64,000 nucleotides of DNA from Sva-07 sp963710625 (GCA_963710625.1 CAVQBG010000009.1:1-64000), one strand, 5' to 3'. Counted from the first letter of the stretch, positions 52,927 to 62,863 are shown. Notes: generated by a model not told the origin, from the sequence alone. Numbers and translations: made by a program.

Positions 52927-54666
52927 TCAGGCCTCCATGACGACGGGGACGATCATCGGGCGGCGCTTGGTGCGCTCGCTGACGAACTTCCCGGCGGCGC
53001 GACGCACATCGCGTTCCAACGCCTCGACATCGCGGAGACCCTTGCCGAGCGATGCCTCGACGGCATCGGCAACGGCGTCGCACGCCTCGTCGAGCAGATC
53101 CTCCGCCTCGGGGGCGTACACCCACCCGCGGGTGATGATCTCCGGACCGACGAGCACCTTGCCGGTCTGGATGTCGACGGTCACGACCACGACGACCACC
53201 CCCTCCTCGGCGAGCTTCTGACGGTCGCGCAACACGCCCTGGCCGACGTCGCCGACGATGCCGTCGACGTACAGGTAGCCGGACGGGACCCGACCGATCG
53301 GCTGCAGTTCCTCATCGGTCAACTCCAGGACGTCGCCGTCCTCGCACAGGATGACGTTGTCGTGCGGAACACCCATCAGTTCCCCGAGCTTCGCGTTTGC
53401 GACCATGTGGCGGTACTCGCCGTGGATCGGGACGAACCACTCGGGGTTGACGATCGACAGGTACGTCTTGATCTCGTCGGCCTGGGCGTGACCGGTGGCG
53501 TGCACGTCGAGCACGCCGGAGTGCACGACGTCGGCCCCCATGCGGATCAGCCCGTCGATGACGGCGTTGACGTTGCCCTCGTTGCCCGGGATCGCATGGC
53601 TCGACAACACGACGGTGTCGTGCTCGCCGAGCTTGAGCCACTTGTTCTCGCCGCGAGCCATCAGCCCGAGCGCCGACATCGGTTCGCCCTGCGACCCGGT
53701 GGAGATGATGCAGATCTGGCCGGGCTCGTACTTGTCGATCTCCTCGATGTCGATGATCGCCGACTCCGGGATGTCGAGCACCTTGAGTTCACGACCGAGC
53801 CGCACGTTCTTCTTCATGCTCAACCCGAGCGTGGCGATCTTGCGGCCGTCGGCCATCGCCGCGGTGGCGATCTGCTGGATCCGGTGCAGGTGGCTGGCAA
53901 AGCTGGCCGTGACGATCCGACGGTCGCGGTGGGCCGCGAACAACCCGGTCAGCACCGAGCCGACACTGGTCTCGCTCGGCGAGTAGCCGGCTTCTTCGGC
54001 GTTGGTGGAGTCGGCCATCAGCAGGCGGATGCCCGGCGACTTCGCGAGCTGGCCGATGCGGGCGAGGTCGGTGCGCCGATGGTCGACCGGGGTGAGGTCG
54101 ATCTTGTAGTCGCCGGAGTGGAGTACCACGCCCTGCGCGGTGTGCACGGCGATGGCGTGCGCATGGGGCACCGAGTGCGTGACGGGGATGAACTCGACGA
54201 CCAACTGCCCGATCTCGACCGAGTCACCGTCGGCGACCTTGCGCATGTCGGTCTTCGGCAGCAGGCCGGCTTCCTCGATGCGGTTCCGGGCGAGCCCCAA
54301 CGTGAGCGCCGCGCCGTAGATCGGGAGCGGGTCGTCGCGGAGGTCGCCGATGCCGTCGTGGTCGCGCAGCAGGTACTGGATCGCACCGACGTGGTCCTCG
54401 TGGCCGTGGGTGAGCACGAGCGCCTGGATGCGGCTGGCGTTCTCACGCAGGTAGGTGAAGTCGGGCAGGATCAGGTCGATCCCGTGCATGTTGGCCTCGG
54501 GGAACATCAACCCGCAGTCGATGAGCATGACGGTCCGGTCGGGATCGTCGGCGGCGCCCTGCTCGATCGCCATGCAGTTGCGTCCGATCTCGCCCAGACC
54601 GCCGAGGAAGACGATGCGAACGGGGACCGACGGATCGGTGGCGCCGGGGCTCAGTGGCTCAGCCAC
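52927..54666 (-). CDS. rnj: Ribonuclease J
   Basis: A 579-residue metallo-beta-lactamase/beta-CASP RNase: VRIVFLGGLGEIGRNCMAIE, the zinc motif LVLTHGHEDHVGAIQYLL, LHSGDYKIDL, LLMADSTNAEEAGYSPSE, then beta-CASP motifs IISTGSQGEPMSAL and VHATGHAQADEIK, and PEWFVPIHGEYRHM. It acts as 5'-3' exonuclease and endonuclease in mRNA decay and rRNA maturation. I take the GTG at 54666, just before the dapA stop, over an ATG at 54717, because the family starts close to the VRIVFLGG strand. The gene pair dapA-rnj is common in actinobacteria. Confidence 0.93.
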   Translation of the reverse strand: MAEPLSPGATDPSVPVRIVFLGGLGEIGRNCMAIEQGAADDPDRTVMLIDCGLMFPEANMHGIDLILPDFTYLRENASRIQALVLTHGHEDHVGAIQYLLRDHDGIGDLRDDPLPIYGAALTLGLARNRIEEAGLLPKTDMRKVADGDSVEIGQLVVEFIPVTHSVPHAHAIAVHTAQGVVLHSGDYKIDLTPVDHRRTDLARIGQLAKSPGIRLLMADSTNAEEAGYSPSETSVGSVLTGLFAAHRDRRIVTASFASHLHRIQQIATAAMADGRKIATLGLSMKKNVRLGRELKVLDIPESAIIDIEEIDKYEPGQICIISTGSQGEPMSALGLMARGENKWLKLGEHDTVVLSSHAIPGNEGNVNAVIDGLIRMGADVVHSGVLDVHATGHAQADEIKTYLSIVNPEWFVPIHGEYRHMVANAKLGELMGVPHDNVILCEDGDVLELTDEELQPIGRVPSGYLYVDGIVGDVGQGVLRDRQKLAEEGVVVVVVTVDIQTGKVLVGPEIITRGWVYAPEAEDLLDEACDAVADAVEASLGKGLRDVEALERDVRRAAGKFVSERTKRRPMIVPVVMEA

Positions 54667-55549
54667 GGGCAGCGACCAGGCGTTCGTACACACCGCGGGC
54701 GGCGTGTTCGAGTCCATGGGGTGTCGGCCCCATCGGGGACCTGCACTCCCCGACGTCATGACCGAGCGTTCTCAACATTGCCTTCGACGGTACCGGGTTC
54801 GGGGCGTCGTCACCGGTCTCGAACTCGTAACTCTCCAGCTGGCGGGCGTTGATCCGCCGTGCTGCCACCGTGTCCTCACGCTGCCACGCGTCGAACATCT
54901 CCACGTGATCGGGGGCGCACCAGTGGGTCGCGACGCCGATTGCACCCACTGCACCGACCGCCAGCAGTGGCAGGGTCATCGAGTCGTCACCGGAGTAGAC
55001 CTCGAAGTCGGGTGGAGCTGCAGCGATGACGGCGGCGGTGGCGCCCGGGTCCTTCGCCGCGTCCTTGAGTGCCACGATGTTCGGCACGTCGGTGGCGAGG
55101 CGCACGATCGTGCCACTCGAGATCTTCCGTCCTGTGCGGATCGGGATGTCGTAGAGGATGATCGGCAGGTCGGTCGACGCCGCGATCGCACGGAAGTGGG
55201 TCTCGATGCCCGCCTGCGACGGACGGTTGTAGTACGGGCACACGCCGAGGATCCCGGCGATGCCGAGGTGACCGGCCTCCTCGGTGAGGCCGATGTCGTG
55301 CAGCGTGTTCGAGCCGGTCGTCCCGGCCACGACCGGCACGGTGACCGCATTGACGACCGCCTCGAACAACGACAGCTTCTCGTCGATCGACAGCGTCGGT
55401 GACTCGCCGGTGGTCCCGGCGACCACGAGTCCCTCGTTGCCCTGCGCGACGAGCCACTTGGCCAACGCGACGGCGGCATCGATGTTCAGCGCACCACCTT
55501 CGTCGAAGGGGCTGACCATCGCCGTCAGGATGCGTCCGAACCGGGCCAT
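54659..55549 (-). CDS. dapA: 4-hydroxy-tetrahydrodipicolinate synthase
   Basis: A 296-residue TIM-barrel aldolase: GRILTAMVSPFDEGGALNID, VAGTTGESPTLSIDEKLSLF, GVCPYYNRPSQAG, LYDIPIRTGRKI (catalytic Tyr), and the Schiff-base Lys in NIVALKDAAKDP. It condenses pyruvate with aspartate semialdehyde in lysine and diaminopimelate synthesis. ATG at 55549 (GTG at 55552 is possible). Its end overlaps the RNase J start by eight bases. Confidence 0.93.
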   Translation of the reverse strand: MARFGRILTAMVSPFDEGGALNIDAAVALAKWLVAQGNEGLVVAGTTGESPTLSIDEKLSLFEAVVNAVTVPVVAGTTGSNTLHDIGLTEEAGHLGIAGILGVCPYYNRPSQAGIETHFRAIAASTDLPIILYDIPIRTGRKISSGTIVRLATDVPNIVALKDAAKDPGATAAVIAAAPPDFEVYSGDDSMTLPLLAVGAVGAIGVATHWCAPDHVEMFDAWQREDTVAARRINARQLESYEFETGDDAPNPVPSKAMLRTLGHDVGECRSPMGPTPHGLEHAARGVYERLVAARG

Positions 55550-55678
55550 CACTGCCGCCCGGTGGTCAGCGTTGGCGGGTGGGACGTCAGGACATGGCGG
55601 ATCACGATGTGCAACCTATTCGATCCCCCGACTTCCTGCGCAGGCCGATTCGACCGACCGGTGAGCGCAGATCGGCGC

Positions 55679-56095
55679 TCAGGCGGACGACAGCCCCGAT
55701 GCCAGCCAGGCGCCGGCGTCGAGGTTGCGGACCACCGTGAACGCCACCAGGACGGCCGCGACCGTCAGGATCGCCACCGGCCCCCGAACGAGGGCCGGTG
55801 TCGGACGGGCGGACCAGCGCGACCAGGTCCACAGTGCCCAGGAGGTCACGACGAAGACCAGCGCGATCGGAACCAGGGCGTTGTGGTCGAAGGCCGCGGC
55901 CGGATCGAGGCGCACGAGCGCACCGAGCGACCGGGTCGACCCGCAACCCGGACAGTCGAGCCCCGTGAAGTGGGCCACCGGGCATCCGATCGACAGGCCG
56001 CCGGCGCCCTGCGGCCGGTAGGCGATCCCGGCCAGCGCGATCCACGCGCTTCCGGCCGCACCGGCCGCGACGGGAGCAAGGCGCGTCGACGTCAC
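55679..56095 (-). CDS. DUF2752 membrane protein
   Basis: A 138-residue membrane protein with the DUF2752 core CPVAHFTGLDCPGCGSTRSL followed by LVRLDPAAAFDHNALV and two C-terminal membrane helices (IALVFVVTSWALWTW, VAILTVAAVLVAFTVV). The GTG at 56095 overlaps the upstream CD225 gene's stop. DUF2752 genes commonly follow CD225-type genes; function unknown. Confidence 0.82.
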   Translation of the reverse strand: MTSTRLAPVAAGAAGSAWIALAGIAYRPQGAGGLSIGCPVAHFTGLDCPGCGSTRSLGALVRLDPAAAFDHNALVPIALVFVVTSWALWTWSRWSARPTPALVRGPVAILTVAAVLVAFTVVRNLDAGAWLASGLSSA

Positions 56096-56097
56096 GG

Positions 56098-56520
56098 TCA
56101 ACTCGACGAACTGCCGACCACGACGGCCAGCAGGATCCAGAGCACCAGCAGCACAACGGACACCAGCGCCGACACGATCGCCCACTTCTTGGCGTTGTTC
56201 GATGCCTCCAACGAACCGGCCATGTCACCGGCGTTGTACTTCGAGTCGACCCGAGCGGCGTAGACGATGCTGACGATGCCGAACGGCAGGCAGCAGAACA
56301 GCGTCGTCAGGATCGCCCACACGAGGTAGCTCGGCGGCTTCGGCCCGCTCGGTTGCCAGCCGGCGCCGTAGCCACCGGGCCCGTACCCTCCTGGCGGATG
56401 GCCACCCGGCGGATAGCCACCCGGTGGCGGTGGCGGTGCGCCGCCCGGAGGTGGTGGTGGCCCGACCGGTGGCGGTGGCGGACCCGATGGTGGCGGCGGT
56501 GGCGGCGGGGTGGACGACAT
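56098..56520 (-). CDS. CD225/dispanin-family membrane protein with Pro-rich tail
   Basis: A 140-residue protein: 60 residues of Pro/Gly repeats (PPPPP, GGYPPGGHPP, GGYGPGG) and then a CD225 domain, SYLVWAILTTLFCCLPFGIV, VYAARVDSKYNAGDMAGSLE, NNAKKWAIVSALVSVVLLVL. Bacterial members are short two-helix membrane proteins of unknown role. First gene of a pair with DUF2752. Confidence 0.85.
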   Translation of the reverse strand: MSSTPPPPPPPSGPPPPPVGPPPPPGGAPPPPPGGYPPGGHPPGGYGPGGYGAGWQPSGPKPPSYLVWAILTTLFCCLPFGIVSIVYAARVDSKYNAGDMAGSLEASNNAKKWAIVSALVSVVLLVLWILLAVVVGSSSS

Positions 56521-56565
56521 CGATGACCTTTCCGGAGGCGGGCCGAACCCGTGGATCACCGGACG

Positions 56566-57618
56566 CTACGACAACGAGACGGCCGCAGCGGTGGATGCCG
56601 ACGCGACGGAACGGCGACGGCGGACGTCGAGCCGCCAGCCCACGTACAGGGTCGCACCGACCACGATCGGCGCGATGTAGGTCAGCAGCCGGTACACCAG
56701 CACGCCGGCCAGCGCCGTCGGAGCATCCACCCCGGCGGCGACGAGCGCACCGGTCAGGCCCGCCTCCACCACGCCGACACCTCCGGGCACCGGGACGAAG
56801 GAGCTCAGCAGGGTGACCACGAAGAACACCCTGGCGAATTCGATCGATCCGAGTTCGGCTCCGACACCGAGGCCGCGCAGCGCCACCAACAGGATCACCG
56901 CACCGACCGCCTGGGCGAGCGCCGTGCGCAGGAGCAGCCCGACCGGGCGGCGTGCGACCTCGCGGAGCGACGCTCTCGCGGCGAGGAACCCCTCGACGAG
57001 GTCGTGTCGGCCGAGGGCGGGTGTGCGCCGCACTGCGATCGCCGACGCCCAGCGGAGCCGCCCGACGATCCACGTCGTCACCCGGTCGGAGCCGAGCACG
57101 ACCGCCCAGAACGCGAGCGACCCACCAACGACGACGGCGCACACGGCGAGCATCGCCAGGTCGGTCGTGGTCGCCGGCCGTCGAGTGAGGTCGACCACGA
57201 TCACCCCGAACGGCAACAACCAGGTGACGAACGTGGTCGCGACGCCGTATGCCACGAGTGCGGACCAGAACGTCGGCGCCGGGATCGCCGCGTCGCGAGC
57301 GATCGAGTAGCGCAGCCCGGTGGCGAGCGGCCCGCCGAGCGGGATGCCCTTCGATGCCGACGTGCCCACGTCGTGGATCGTCAACGCCCGACCGAAACCG
57401 ACCGGATGCATCAGCCGGCGCATGACATCGGCACGGGTGACCCGTTCGAGCACACCGAGCGCGAGCAGGAGCACGACGACGGCTGCCGACATCGAGCGCA
57501 GCTCGTCGAGCGCTGAGGCAACCATGTCCCGTCGCAACCAGACCGCAGCAGCGAGTGCGATCCCGACCGCGGCAACGACCACGATCCGCACCCAGTCCGT
57601 CGACGCCCGACGTGCCAC
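56566..57618 (-). CDS. Lysylphosphatidylglycerol synthase TM-domain (UPF0104) protein
   Basis: A 350-residue membrane protein with about eight helices and the family motifs VGTSASKGIPLGGPLATGLR and LLSSFVPVPGGVGVVEAGLT. Members are flippases or transporter-like proteins; only the membrane half of MprF is present and there is no aminoacyltransferase domain. Divergent from the ABC transporter genes. Confidence 0.85.
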   Translation of the reverse strand: MARRASTDWVRIVVVAAVGIALAAAVWLRRDMVASALDELRSMSAAVVVLLLALGVLERVTRADVMRRLMHPVGFGRALTIHDVGTSASKGIPLGGPLATGLRYSIARDAAIPAPTFWSALVAYGVATTFVTWLLPFGVIVVDLTRRPATTTDLAMLAVCAVVVGGSLAFWAVVLGSDRVTTWIVGRLRWASAIAVRRTPALGRHDLVEGFLAARASLREVARRPVGLLLRTALAQAVGAVILLVALRGLGVGAELGSIEFARVFFVVTLLSSFVPVPGGVGVVEAGLTGALVAAGVDAPTALAGVLVYRLLTYIAPIVVGATLYVGWRLDVRRRRSVASASTAAAVSLS

Positions 57619-57755
57619 GGGCCGAACGTACGCCTGGTGACTCCCCGATGCCCAGTCGTTCCACCTACTCTCGCGGGCGGCCCGTCCGGTGTGGAGACGG
57701 CGCTCGGGCGACTAGCTTCCTGGCCAGCGTGAACAACTACCACAAGGAGAAATCC

Positions 57756-58676
57756 ATGCGACCCTCCCCCGTCATGCGCCGGCTCGTGCCGGCCATTGCG
57801 ATCAGCGCCCTGGTCCTTGCCGCGTGCGGCAGCGACGACGACTCGTCGAGCGGATCGGAGACCGACAGCACCGAAGCGGCCGCGACCGCCTCGACGGCCA
57901 CCACCGAGGCCGGCGCCACGGGCGATGCGTGCAGCAACACGATCGATGACGGCATCCTGACCATCGCGACCGGCGAGCCCGCCTTCTATCCGTGGGTGAT
58001 CGACGATGCCCCGGAGACCGGTGAGGGATTCGAGGCCGCCGTGGCCTACGCGGTCGCCGCCGAGATGGGCTACGACGCCGACTCGGTCGCGTGGGTGCGC
58101 ACGACGTTCGACGAGGCGATCCAGCCCGGAGCGAAGAACTTCGACATGAACCTCCAGCAGTACTCGATCACCGAGGAGCGCAAGGAGAACATCGACTTCT
58201 CGCTGCCGTACTTCACGAGCAACCAGGCGATCGTCGCCCTCGAGGGCTCACCCGCCGAAGGCGCCACCACGGTCGCCGATCTGAAGGACGTCAAGTTCGG
58301 CGCACAGGTCGGCACGACCAGCCTGGCGTTCATCACCGACGTGATCCAGCCCACCCAGGCGCCGTTCGTCTACGACGACAACGTCGGCGCCAAGGCGGCG
58401 CTGGAAGCCAACCAGATCGACGCCGCCGTGTTCGACCTCCCGACCGCCCTCTACGTGTCGGGTGTCGAGATCGAGGGCAGCAGCGTCGTCGGCCAGTTCC
58501 CTGCCGACGCTGGCGGCACGACCGACCAGTTCGGTTTCGTGCTGGAGAAGGACAGCCCGCTGACCGCGTGCGTCGACGCGGCGATCACGACGATCACCGA
58601 CAACGGCGAACTCGAAGCGATCACCCAGGAGTGGTTGGCCGACTTCACCGGTGCGCCGGTGATCACCGTCGAATGA
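57756..58676 (+). CDS. Amino-acid ABC transporter substrate-binding lipoprotein
   Basis: A 306-residue SBP_bac_3-type protein. Lipobox VLAAC (Cys24) follows a basic, hydrophobic signal; GGAG lies just upstream of the ATG. A Ser/Thr/Asp-rich tether precedes the domain (ILTIATGEPAFYPWVIDDAP, GFEAAVAYAVAAEMGYD, IDFSLPYFTSNQAIVALEG, FGAQVGTTSLAFITDVI, ITDNGELEAITQEW). It captures a polar amino acid outside the cell. First gene of a three-gene importer. Confidence 0.92.
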   Translation: MRPSPVMRRLVPAIAISALVLAACGSDDDSSSGSETDSTEAAATASTATTEAGATGDACSNTIDDGILTIATGEPAFYPWVIDDAPETGEGFEAAVAYAVAAEMGYDADSVAWVRTTFDEAIQPGAKNFDMNLQQYSITEERKENIDFSLPYFTSNQAIVALEGSPAEGATTVADLKDVKFGAQVGTTSLAFITDVIQPTQAPFVYDDNVGAKAALEANQIDAAVFDLPTALYVSGVEIEGSSVVGQFPADAGGTTDQFGFVLEKDSPLTACVDAAITTITDNGELEAITQEWLADFTGAPVITVE

Positions 58677-58701
58677 CGCACGCCGTCCAGACACACACTC
58701 C

Positions 58702-59538
58702 ATGAACGATCGACCGACCCGGCGCGAGCTCTACGAACGGGCTCGACGCCGGCGGTCGAACGTCATCGCGACCGTCAGCACGGTCGTCGTGGTCGGCGCG
58801 CTGATCATCCTGATCCCGATGTCACCCGGGTGGGACCGGGTGCGCCAGGCGTTCTTCGACGGCGACGTCTTCCGAGAGAGTTTCCCGGGTCTGCTCCGCG
58901 CCTTCTGGCTCGACGTGCAGATCCTGCTGTGGTCGACGCCGCTGATCCTCGTCGCCTCGCTGCTGCTCGCGCTCGCTCGCAACACCCGGAGCCCGGCCCT
59001 GTTCCCCTTGCGGGCCTTCGCGATCGTGTACATCGACGTGCTGCGGGGGATCCCGGTCATCCTGCTGGTGTTCCTGATCGGATTCGGCGTGCCGGCGCTC
59101 GGGCTCTCACGCGAGTGGGCCAACCCGCTGATCTGGGGCACGGTCACGCTCGTGCTGTCGTACTCCGCGTACACCGCCGAGATCATCCGGGCGGGCATCG
59201 ACAGCGTCCACGAGAGTCAGCGGGCAGCGGCCCGATCGCTGGGCATGTCGAGCCGTCAGACGATGTGGACCGTGATCCTGCCCCAGGCGTTCCGACGGAT
59301 CGTGCCGCCCCTGATGAACACGTTCGTCAGCCTGCAGAAGGACGTGGCGCTCGTGAGCCTGATCGGCCCGGTCGAGATCCTCCGCCAGGCGGGCATCGAC
59401 AAGGCGACCTACGCCAACTTCACGCCGTACGTGGCCGCCTCGGTGATCTTCCTCGCCCTCACCATTCCCTGCACGCGCCTGGCCGACTACGCGCTCGCCC
59501 GGCAACGGCGACGCACCGGAGCGACGACGATCGCATGA
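58702..59538 (+). CDS. Amino-acid ABC transporter permease
   Basis: A 278-residue HisM/GlnP-type permease with five or six helices. The ABC-coupling EAA loop is HESQRAAARSLGMSSRQTMW, followed by VILPQAFRRIVPPLMNTFVS, and ILRQAGIDKATYANFTPY lies near the end. A single permease gene suggests a homodimer. It starts 25 bp after the binding-protein gene; its stop overlaps the ATPase start. Confidence 0.92.
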   Translation: MNDRPTRRELYERARRRRSNVIATVSTVVVVGALIILIPMSPGWDRVRQAFFDGDVFRESFPGLLRAFWLDVQILLWSTPLILVASLLLALARNTRSPALFPLRAFAIVYIDVLRGIPVILLVFLIGFGVPALGLSREWANPLIWGTVTLVLSYSAYTAEIIRAGIDSVHESQRAAARSLGMSSRQTMWTVILPQAFRRIVPPLMNTFVSLQKDVALVSLIGPVEILRQAGIDKATYANFTPYVAASVIFLALTIPCTRLADYALARQRRRTGATTIA

Positions 59539-60311
59539 CCTCCGAGCCACCCCACTCGCCGGCGCCGCCGCTCAAGCTGCAGCTGCGGGGCGTCTTCAAG
59601 GCGTTCGACGACACCACCGTCCTCGACGGCATCGACCTCGATGTCGCTCAAGGCGACGTGATCACGCTGATCGGCGCTTCGGGTTCGGGCAAGTCGACAC
59701 TCCTGCGGTGCATCAACATGCTCGAGCCGGTCGACGATGGCGAGGTGCTGTTCGACGGGGTCGACATCGCCGAGCCCGGCCTCGACCCCGACCCGATCCG
59801 GAGGCGGATCGGCATGGTGTTCCAGAGCTTCAACCTGTTCCCGCACATGACCGTCACCGACAACGTCGCCGTCGGTCCTCGCAAGGTGCTGCGAGTGCCG
59901 AAGGGTGAAGCACGCGCCAACGCCGTGGAGCTGCTGACGAGGCTCGGGCTCGCGGCCCGCGCCGACGCCTATCCCGACCAGCTGTCCGGTGGTCAACAGC
60001 AGCGAGTGGCGATCGCCCGATCGCTGGCGATGAGCCCCGAGGTGATGCTGCTCGACGAGATCACCTCGGCACTCGACCCCGAGCTCGTGGGCGAGGTGCT
60101 CGACGTCGTGCGCGGGCTGAAGGCCGAGGGCATGACCATGCTGTTCGCCACCCACGAGATGGCGTTCGCCCGCGAGATCAGCGACCGGGTCTGTTTCCTC
60201 CACCAGGGCCGGATCCTGGAAGAGGGTCCCCCGAGTCAGATCTTCGAGACGCCGTCCGAGCCACGCACACAGGCGTTCCTGCAGCGCGTCATCGACGCCG
60301 GGCGGCTCTAG
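59535..60311 (+). CDS. Amino-acid ABC transporter ATP-binding protein
   Basis: A 258-residue GlnQ-like ATPase: Walker A GASGSGKST, Q-loop MVFQSFNLFPHMTV, signature LSGGQQQRVAIARSL, Walker B VMLLDEITSALD, and H-loop FATHEMAFAREI. Powers uptake together with the two preceding genes. Its end overlaps by four bases with the convergent YihY-type gene. Confidence 0.95.
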   Translation: MTSEPPHSPAPPLKLQLRGVFKAFDDTTVLDGIDLDVAQGDVITLIGASGSGKSTLLRCINMLEPVDDGEVLFDGVDIAEPGLDPDPIRRRIGMVFQSFNLFPHMTVTDNVAVGPRKVLRVPKGEARANAVELLTRLGLAARADAYPDQLSGGQQQRVAIARSLAMSPEVMLLDEITSALDPELVGEVLDVVRGLKAEGMTMLFATHEMAFAREISDRVCFLHQGRILEEGPPSQIFETPSEPRTQAFLQRVIDAGRL

Positions 60312-61177
60312 CGTGCAGCTCGCCGCTCACGGATCCGGGCCAGCGTCGAGGTGTTCTCGCTGATCACGCCGGCCCGGTCGGCCAGGATCTCGTTGAGTTC
60401 GCCGCCGATGAGGAGCAACAGGCAGACGATCCAGACCCACGTCATGCCGAACAGGAGTGCACCGGCGAGCCCGACCGCCTGGTTTCCGCTCCCGGCCAGT
60501 TGGATGTACCAGCCGTAACCGACCGACACGAGCAGCCACCCGATCGCGGCGAGGACGGCGCCAGGGAGGTCGTAACGCCACGGCGTGTGGTGATTGGGAC
60601 CGACGTGGAAGACCGTCGCGGCCCACACGACGAGGATCACGAGCGCGACGGCCACGCGCACGAGTGGAGACACACCCGCCGATTCCGAGATCGACCAGAG
60701 GTACGTCGACAACGCAACGGTTGCGAGCGTGCCGACGCCCAGCCCGACTGCCGCGAGCCTCACCCGGAGGAATCCTCGGGACTCGTCGACGTCGTAGACG
60801 ACGTCGAGCGCCCGGATCAGCCCGGCGAATCCACGCGACATGGTGACGAACGCGATCACGATCGACACCGAGAACAGCCCGGCGTTGTTCTGGTCGAACA
60901 GCGCGTCGATGGTGTCTCGGAGTTCGTCGGCCTCGCCGGTGAAGACCCGATCGACGAACTCGTTCGTGACGTCACGGAGCTCCGCGACGAGGTCGTCGCC
61001 GAGCAACGAGAGCGACGCCAGTCCGGCGAGCAGCGTGGCGGGCAGGCTGAGCAGCAACCAGAACGCCACGCTGGCCGCCGAGTCGAGCGCCCCGTCGTCG
61101 ATCACTTCCTCGACGACCTCGCGGATCGTGCCGGCGACGCGCCGCCACCGCGCCGTCGCCGGTGGGTGCCTCGTCAA
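60308..61177 (-). CDS. YihY/BrkB-family membrane protein
   Basis: A 289-residue membrane protein with the family's six helices: SAASVAFWLLLSLPATLLAG, NNAGLFSVSIVIAFVTMSRG, VRVAVALVILVVWAATVFHV, and the C-terminal LFGMTWVWIVCLLLLIGGEL motif (GGEL N). Starts with TTG at 61177 overlapping the stop of the acyl-CoA ligase gene. Function unknown; not an RNase despite old naming of the family. Confidence 0.85.
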   Translation of the reverse strand: MTRHPPATARWRRVAGTIREVVEEVIDDGALDSAASVAFWLLLSLPATLLAGLASLSLLGDDLVAELRDVTNEFVDRVFTGEADELRDTIDALFDQNNAGLFSVSIVIAFVTMSRGFAGLIRALDVVYDVDESRGFLRVRLAAVGLGVGTLATVALSTYLWSISESAGVSPLVRVAVALVILVVWAATVFHVGPNHHTPWRYDLPGAVLAAIGWLLVSVGYGWYIQLAGSGNQAVGLAGALLFGMTWVWIVCLLLLIGGELNEILADRAGVISENTSTLARIRERRAAR

Positions 61178-62799
61178 CCGCCCATCAGGGTGGTGGAGTA
61201 CTCGTCACGCAGGGTCTTCTTGGAGAACTTGCCGACGCTGGTCTTGGGGACCTCGTCGATCCACACGACGCCCTTGGGCATCTGCCACTTGGCGATCTTG
61301 CCCTCGAGGAACGACAACACCTCGTCCTCGGTGAGTTCCTCACCCGGAGCGACCACGACGCAGGCGAGCGGGGCTTCACCCCAGCGCTCGTGGGCGACGC
61401 CGATCACGGCGGCCTCGGCGATCTTCGGGTGGGCCATCAGCTCGTTCTCGAGTTCGACCGAACTGATCCACTCCCCGCCCGACTTGATGAGGTCCTTGGT
61501 GCGATCGACGAGGCGGACGAAACCTCGCTCGTTCACCGTCGCGACGTCGCCGGTCTTCAGCCAGCCGTCGTCGGTGAAACTCTCCCCGGAGCGAGGATCG
61601 TCGTAGTAGTCGGCGGCGATCCAGTTGCCGCGGCACTGGAGCTCACCGCTGCTCTCACCGTCCCACGCCACCGGCGTGGTGGTGTCGGGCTCGACGACGC
61701 GGCACTCGGCACCGAACACGATCCGCCCCACCTGGGTACGCAGCTCGGCCTGCTCGTCCTGGGGCAGCAGCTCCTGGTCGGCGTCCAGGCGGCAGACCGC
61801 GGCGATCGGGCTCGTCTCGGTCATCCCCCAGGCCTGGAGGATCGGCAGGCCGGTCTGCTCCCGGTAGGCCTCCGACAGCGCCTTCGGAACGGCGGATCCG
61901 CCGCACGGAATGCTGCGCAGCGACGAGGTGTCCTTGCCCTTCAGTTCGGGGAGGACCGCCATCCAGATCGTGGGGACGCCGGCGGCGACGGTGACCTTCT
62001 CGTCGACGATCAGCTTGGCGATCGCCGGGCCGGACAGATCGGGTCCCGGCATGACGAGGTCGGCGCCGGTGGCGACGGCGGCGTGAGCGAGACCCCAGGC
62101 GTTGGCATGGAACATGGGCACGACGGGCAGGATCACGTCGCTCTCCCGGGCGCCCAGGTTGTCGGCGGTCATCGCTCCCATCGTGTGCAGGAACGTCGAA
62201 CGGTGCGTGTACACGACACCTTTGGGATTGCCGGTGGTGCCGCTCGTGTAACACATGCTGGCGGCACGGTGCTCGTCGTCGATGCGGAACTCGACAGGAT
62301 CGGCGGCGGCGAGCAGTTCCTCGTAGTCGAGCAGTTCGTGGCCGTTGAGGTCGGCGGGGATGTCGCCCTTGCCGTCGTCCATCATCACGAGGTGCTTCAG
62401 CCGCTCGAACGTCGGAAGGAGCGGGGCGAGCAGGCCGAGCAGCGACCGGTCGACGAAGATCACCTCGTCGTCGGCGTGGTTGACGATGTAGGTGAGCTGC
62501 TCGGGGAACAGGCGGATGTTGAGCGTGTGCAGGACACGACCGGTGCACGGCGCTGCGAAGTACAGCTCGAGGTGGCGAGCGGTGTTCCAGGCGAAGGTTC
62601 CCACCCGGCCGTCGGCCGAGATGCCGAGGTTGTCGAGCACGCCGCCGAGTTCGCGGGTCCGTGCGGCCCACTCGCCGTAGCTCATGCGTTGGAGCCCCGA
62701 ACCCGTCGCGGTGACGATGCCCTTGTGGGGGTGGTACTTCTCCGCTCGCTCGAAGATGTGCGGGATCGCGAGTGGAACGTCTTGCATCAGGCCTTGCAT
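61174..62799 (-). CDS. Long-chain fatty-acid-CoA ligase-type AMP-forming enzyme
   Basis: A 541-residue ANL-superfamily enzyme: phosphate loop YTSGTTGNPKGVVYTHRST, VPMFHANAWGLAHAAV, GMTETSPIAAVCRL, DGWLKTGDVATVNERGFV, and the C-terminal KTSVGKFSKKTLRDEY with the catalytic Lys. It activates a carboxylic acid to the CoA thioester with ATP. The PMFH motif suits medium- to long-chain substrates. Start at 62799, or an ATG at 62787. Confidence 0.92.
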   Translation of the reverse strand: MQGLMQDVPLAIPHIFERAEKYHPHKGIVTATGSGLQRMSYGEWAARTRELGGVLDNLGISADGRVGTFAWNTARHLELYFAAPCTGRVLHTLNIRLFPEQLTYIVNHADDEVIFVDRSLLGLLAPLLPTFERLKHLVMMDDGKGDIPADLNGHELLDYEELLAAADPVEFRIDDEHRAASMCYTSGTTGNPKGVVYTHRSTFLHTMGAMTADNLGARESDVILPVVPMFHANAWGLAHAAVATGADLVMPGPDLSGPAIAKLIVDEKVTVAAGVPTIWMAVLPELKGKDTSSLRSIPCGGSAVPKALSEAYREQTGLPILQAWGMTETSPIAAVCRLDADQELLPQDEQAELRTQVGRIVFGAECRVVEPDTTTPVAWDGESSGELQCRGNWIAADYYDDPRSGESFTDDGWLKTGDVATVNERGFVRLVDRTKDLIKSGGEWISSVELENELMAHPKIAEAAVIGVAHERWGEAPLACVVVAPGEELTEDEVLSFLEGKIAKWQMPKGVVWIDEVPKTSVGKFSKKTLRDEYSTTLMGG

Positions 62800-62863
62800 G
62801 GAGGTGGAACGTATCGCACCTCGCCGTACGCCGAACCACCCGAACCGGTACCGTTGGACTCCT

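Noticed and set aside
52264..54852. 862-codon plus-strand frame opposite rnj
   Set aside because: Antisense shadow of RNase J with low-complexity composition and no family resemblance.
56098..56520. CD225 protein as an antiviral (IFITM-like) defence gene
   Set aside because: The family is common and chromosomal in actinobacteria, the gene sits in ordinary context with DUF2752, and nothing links it to defence.
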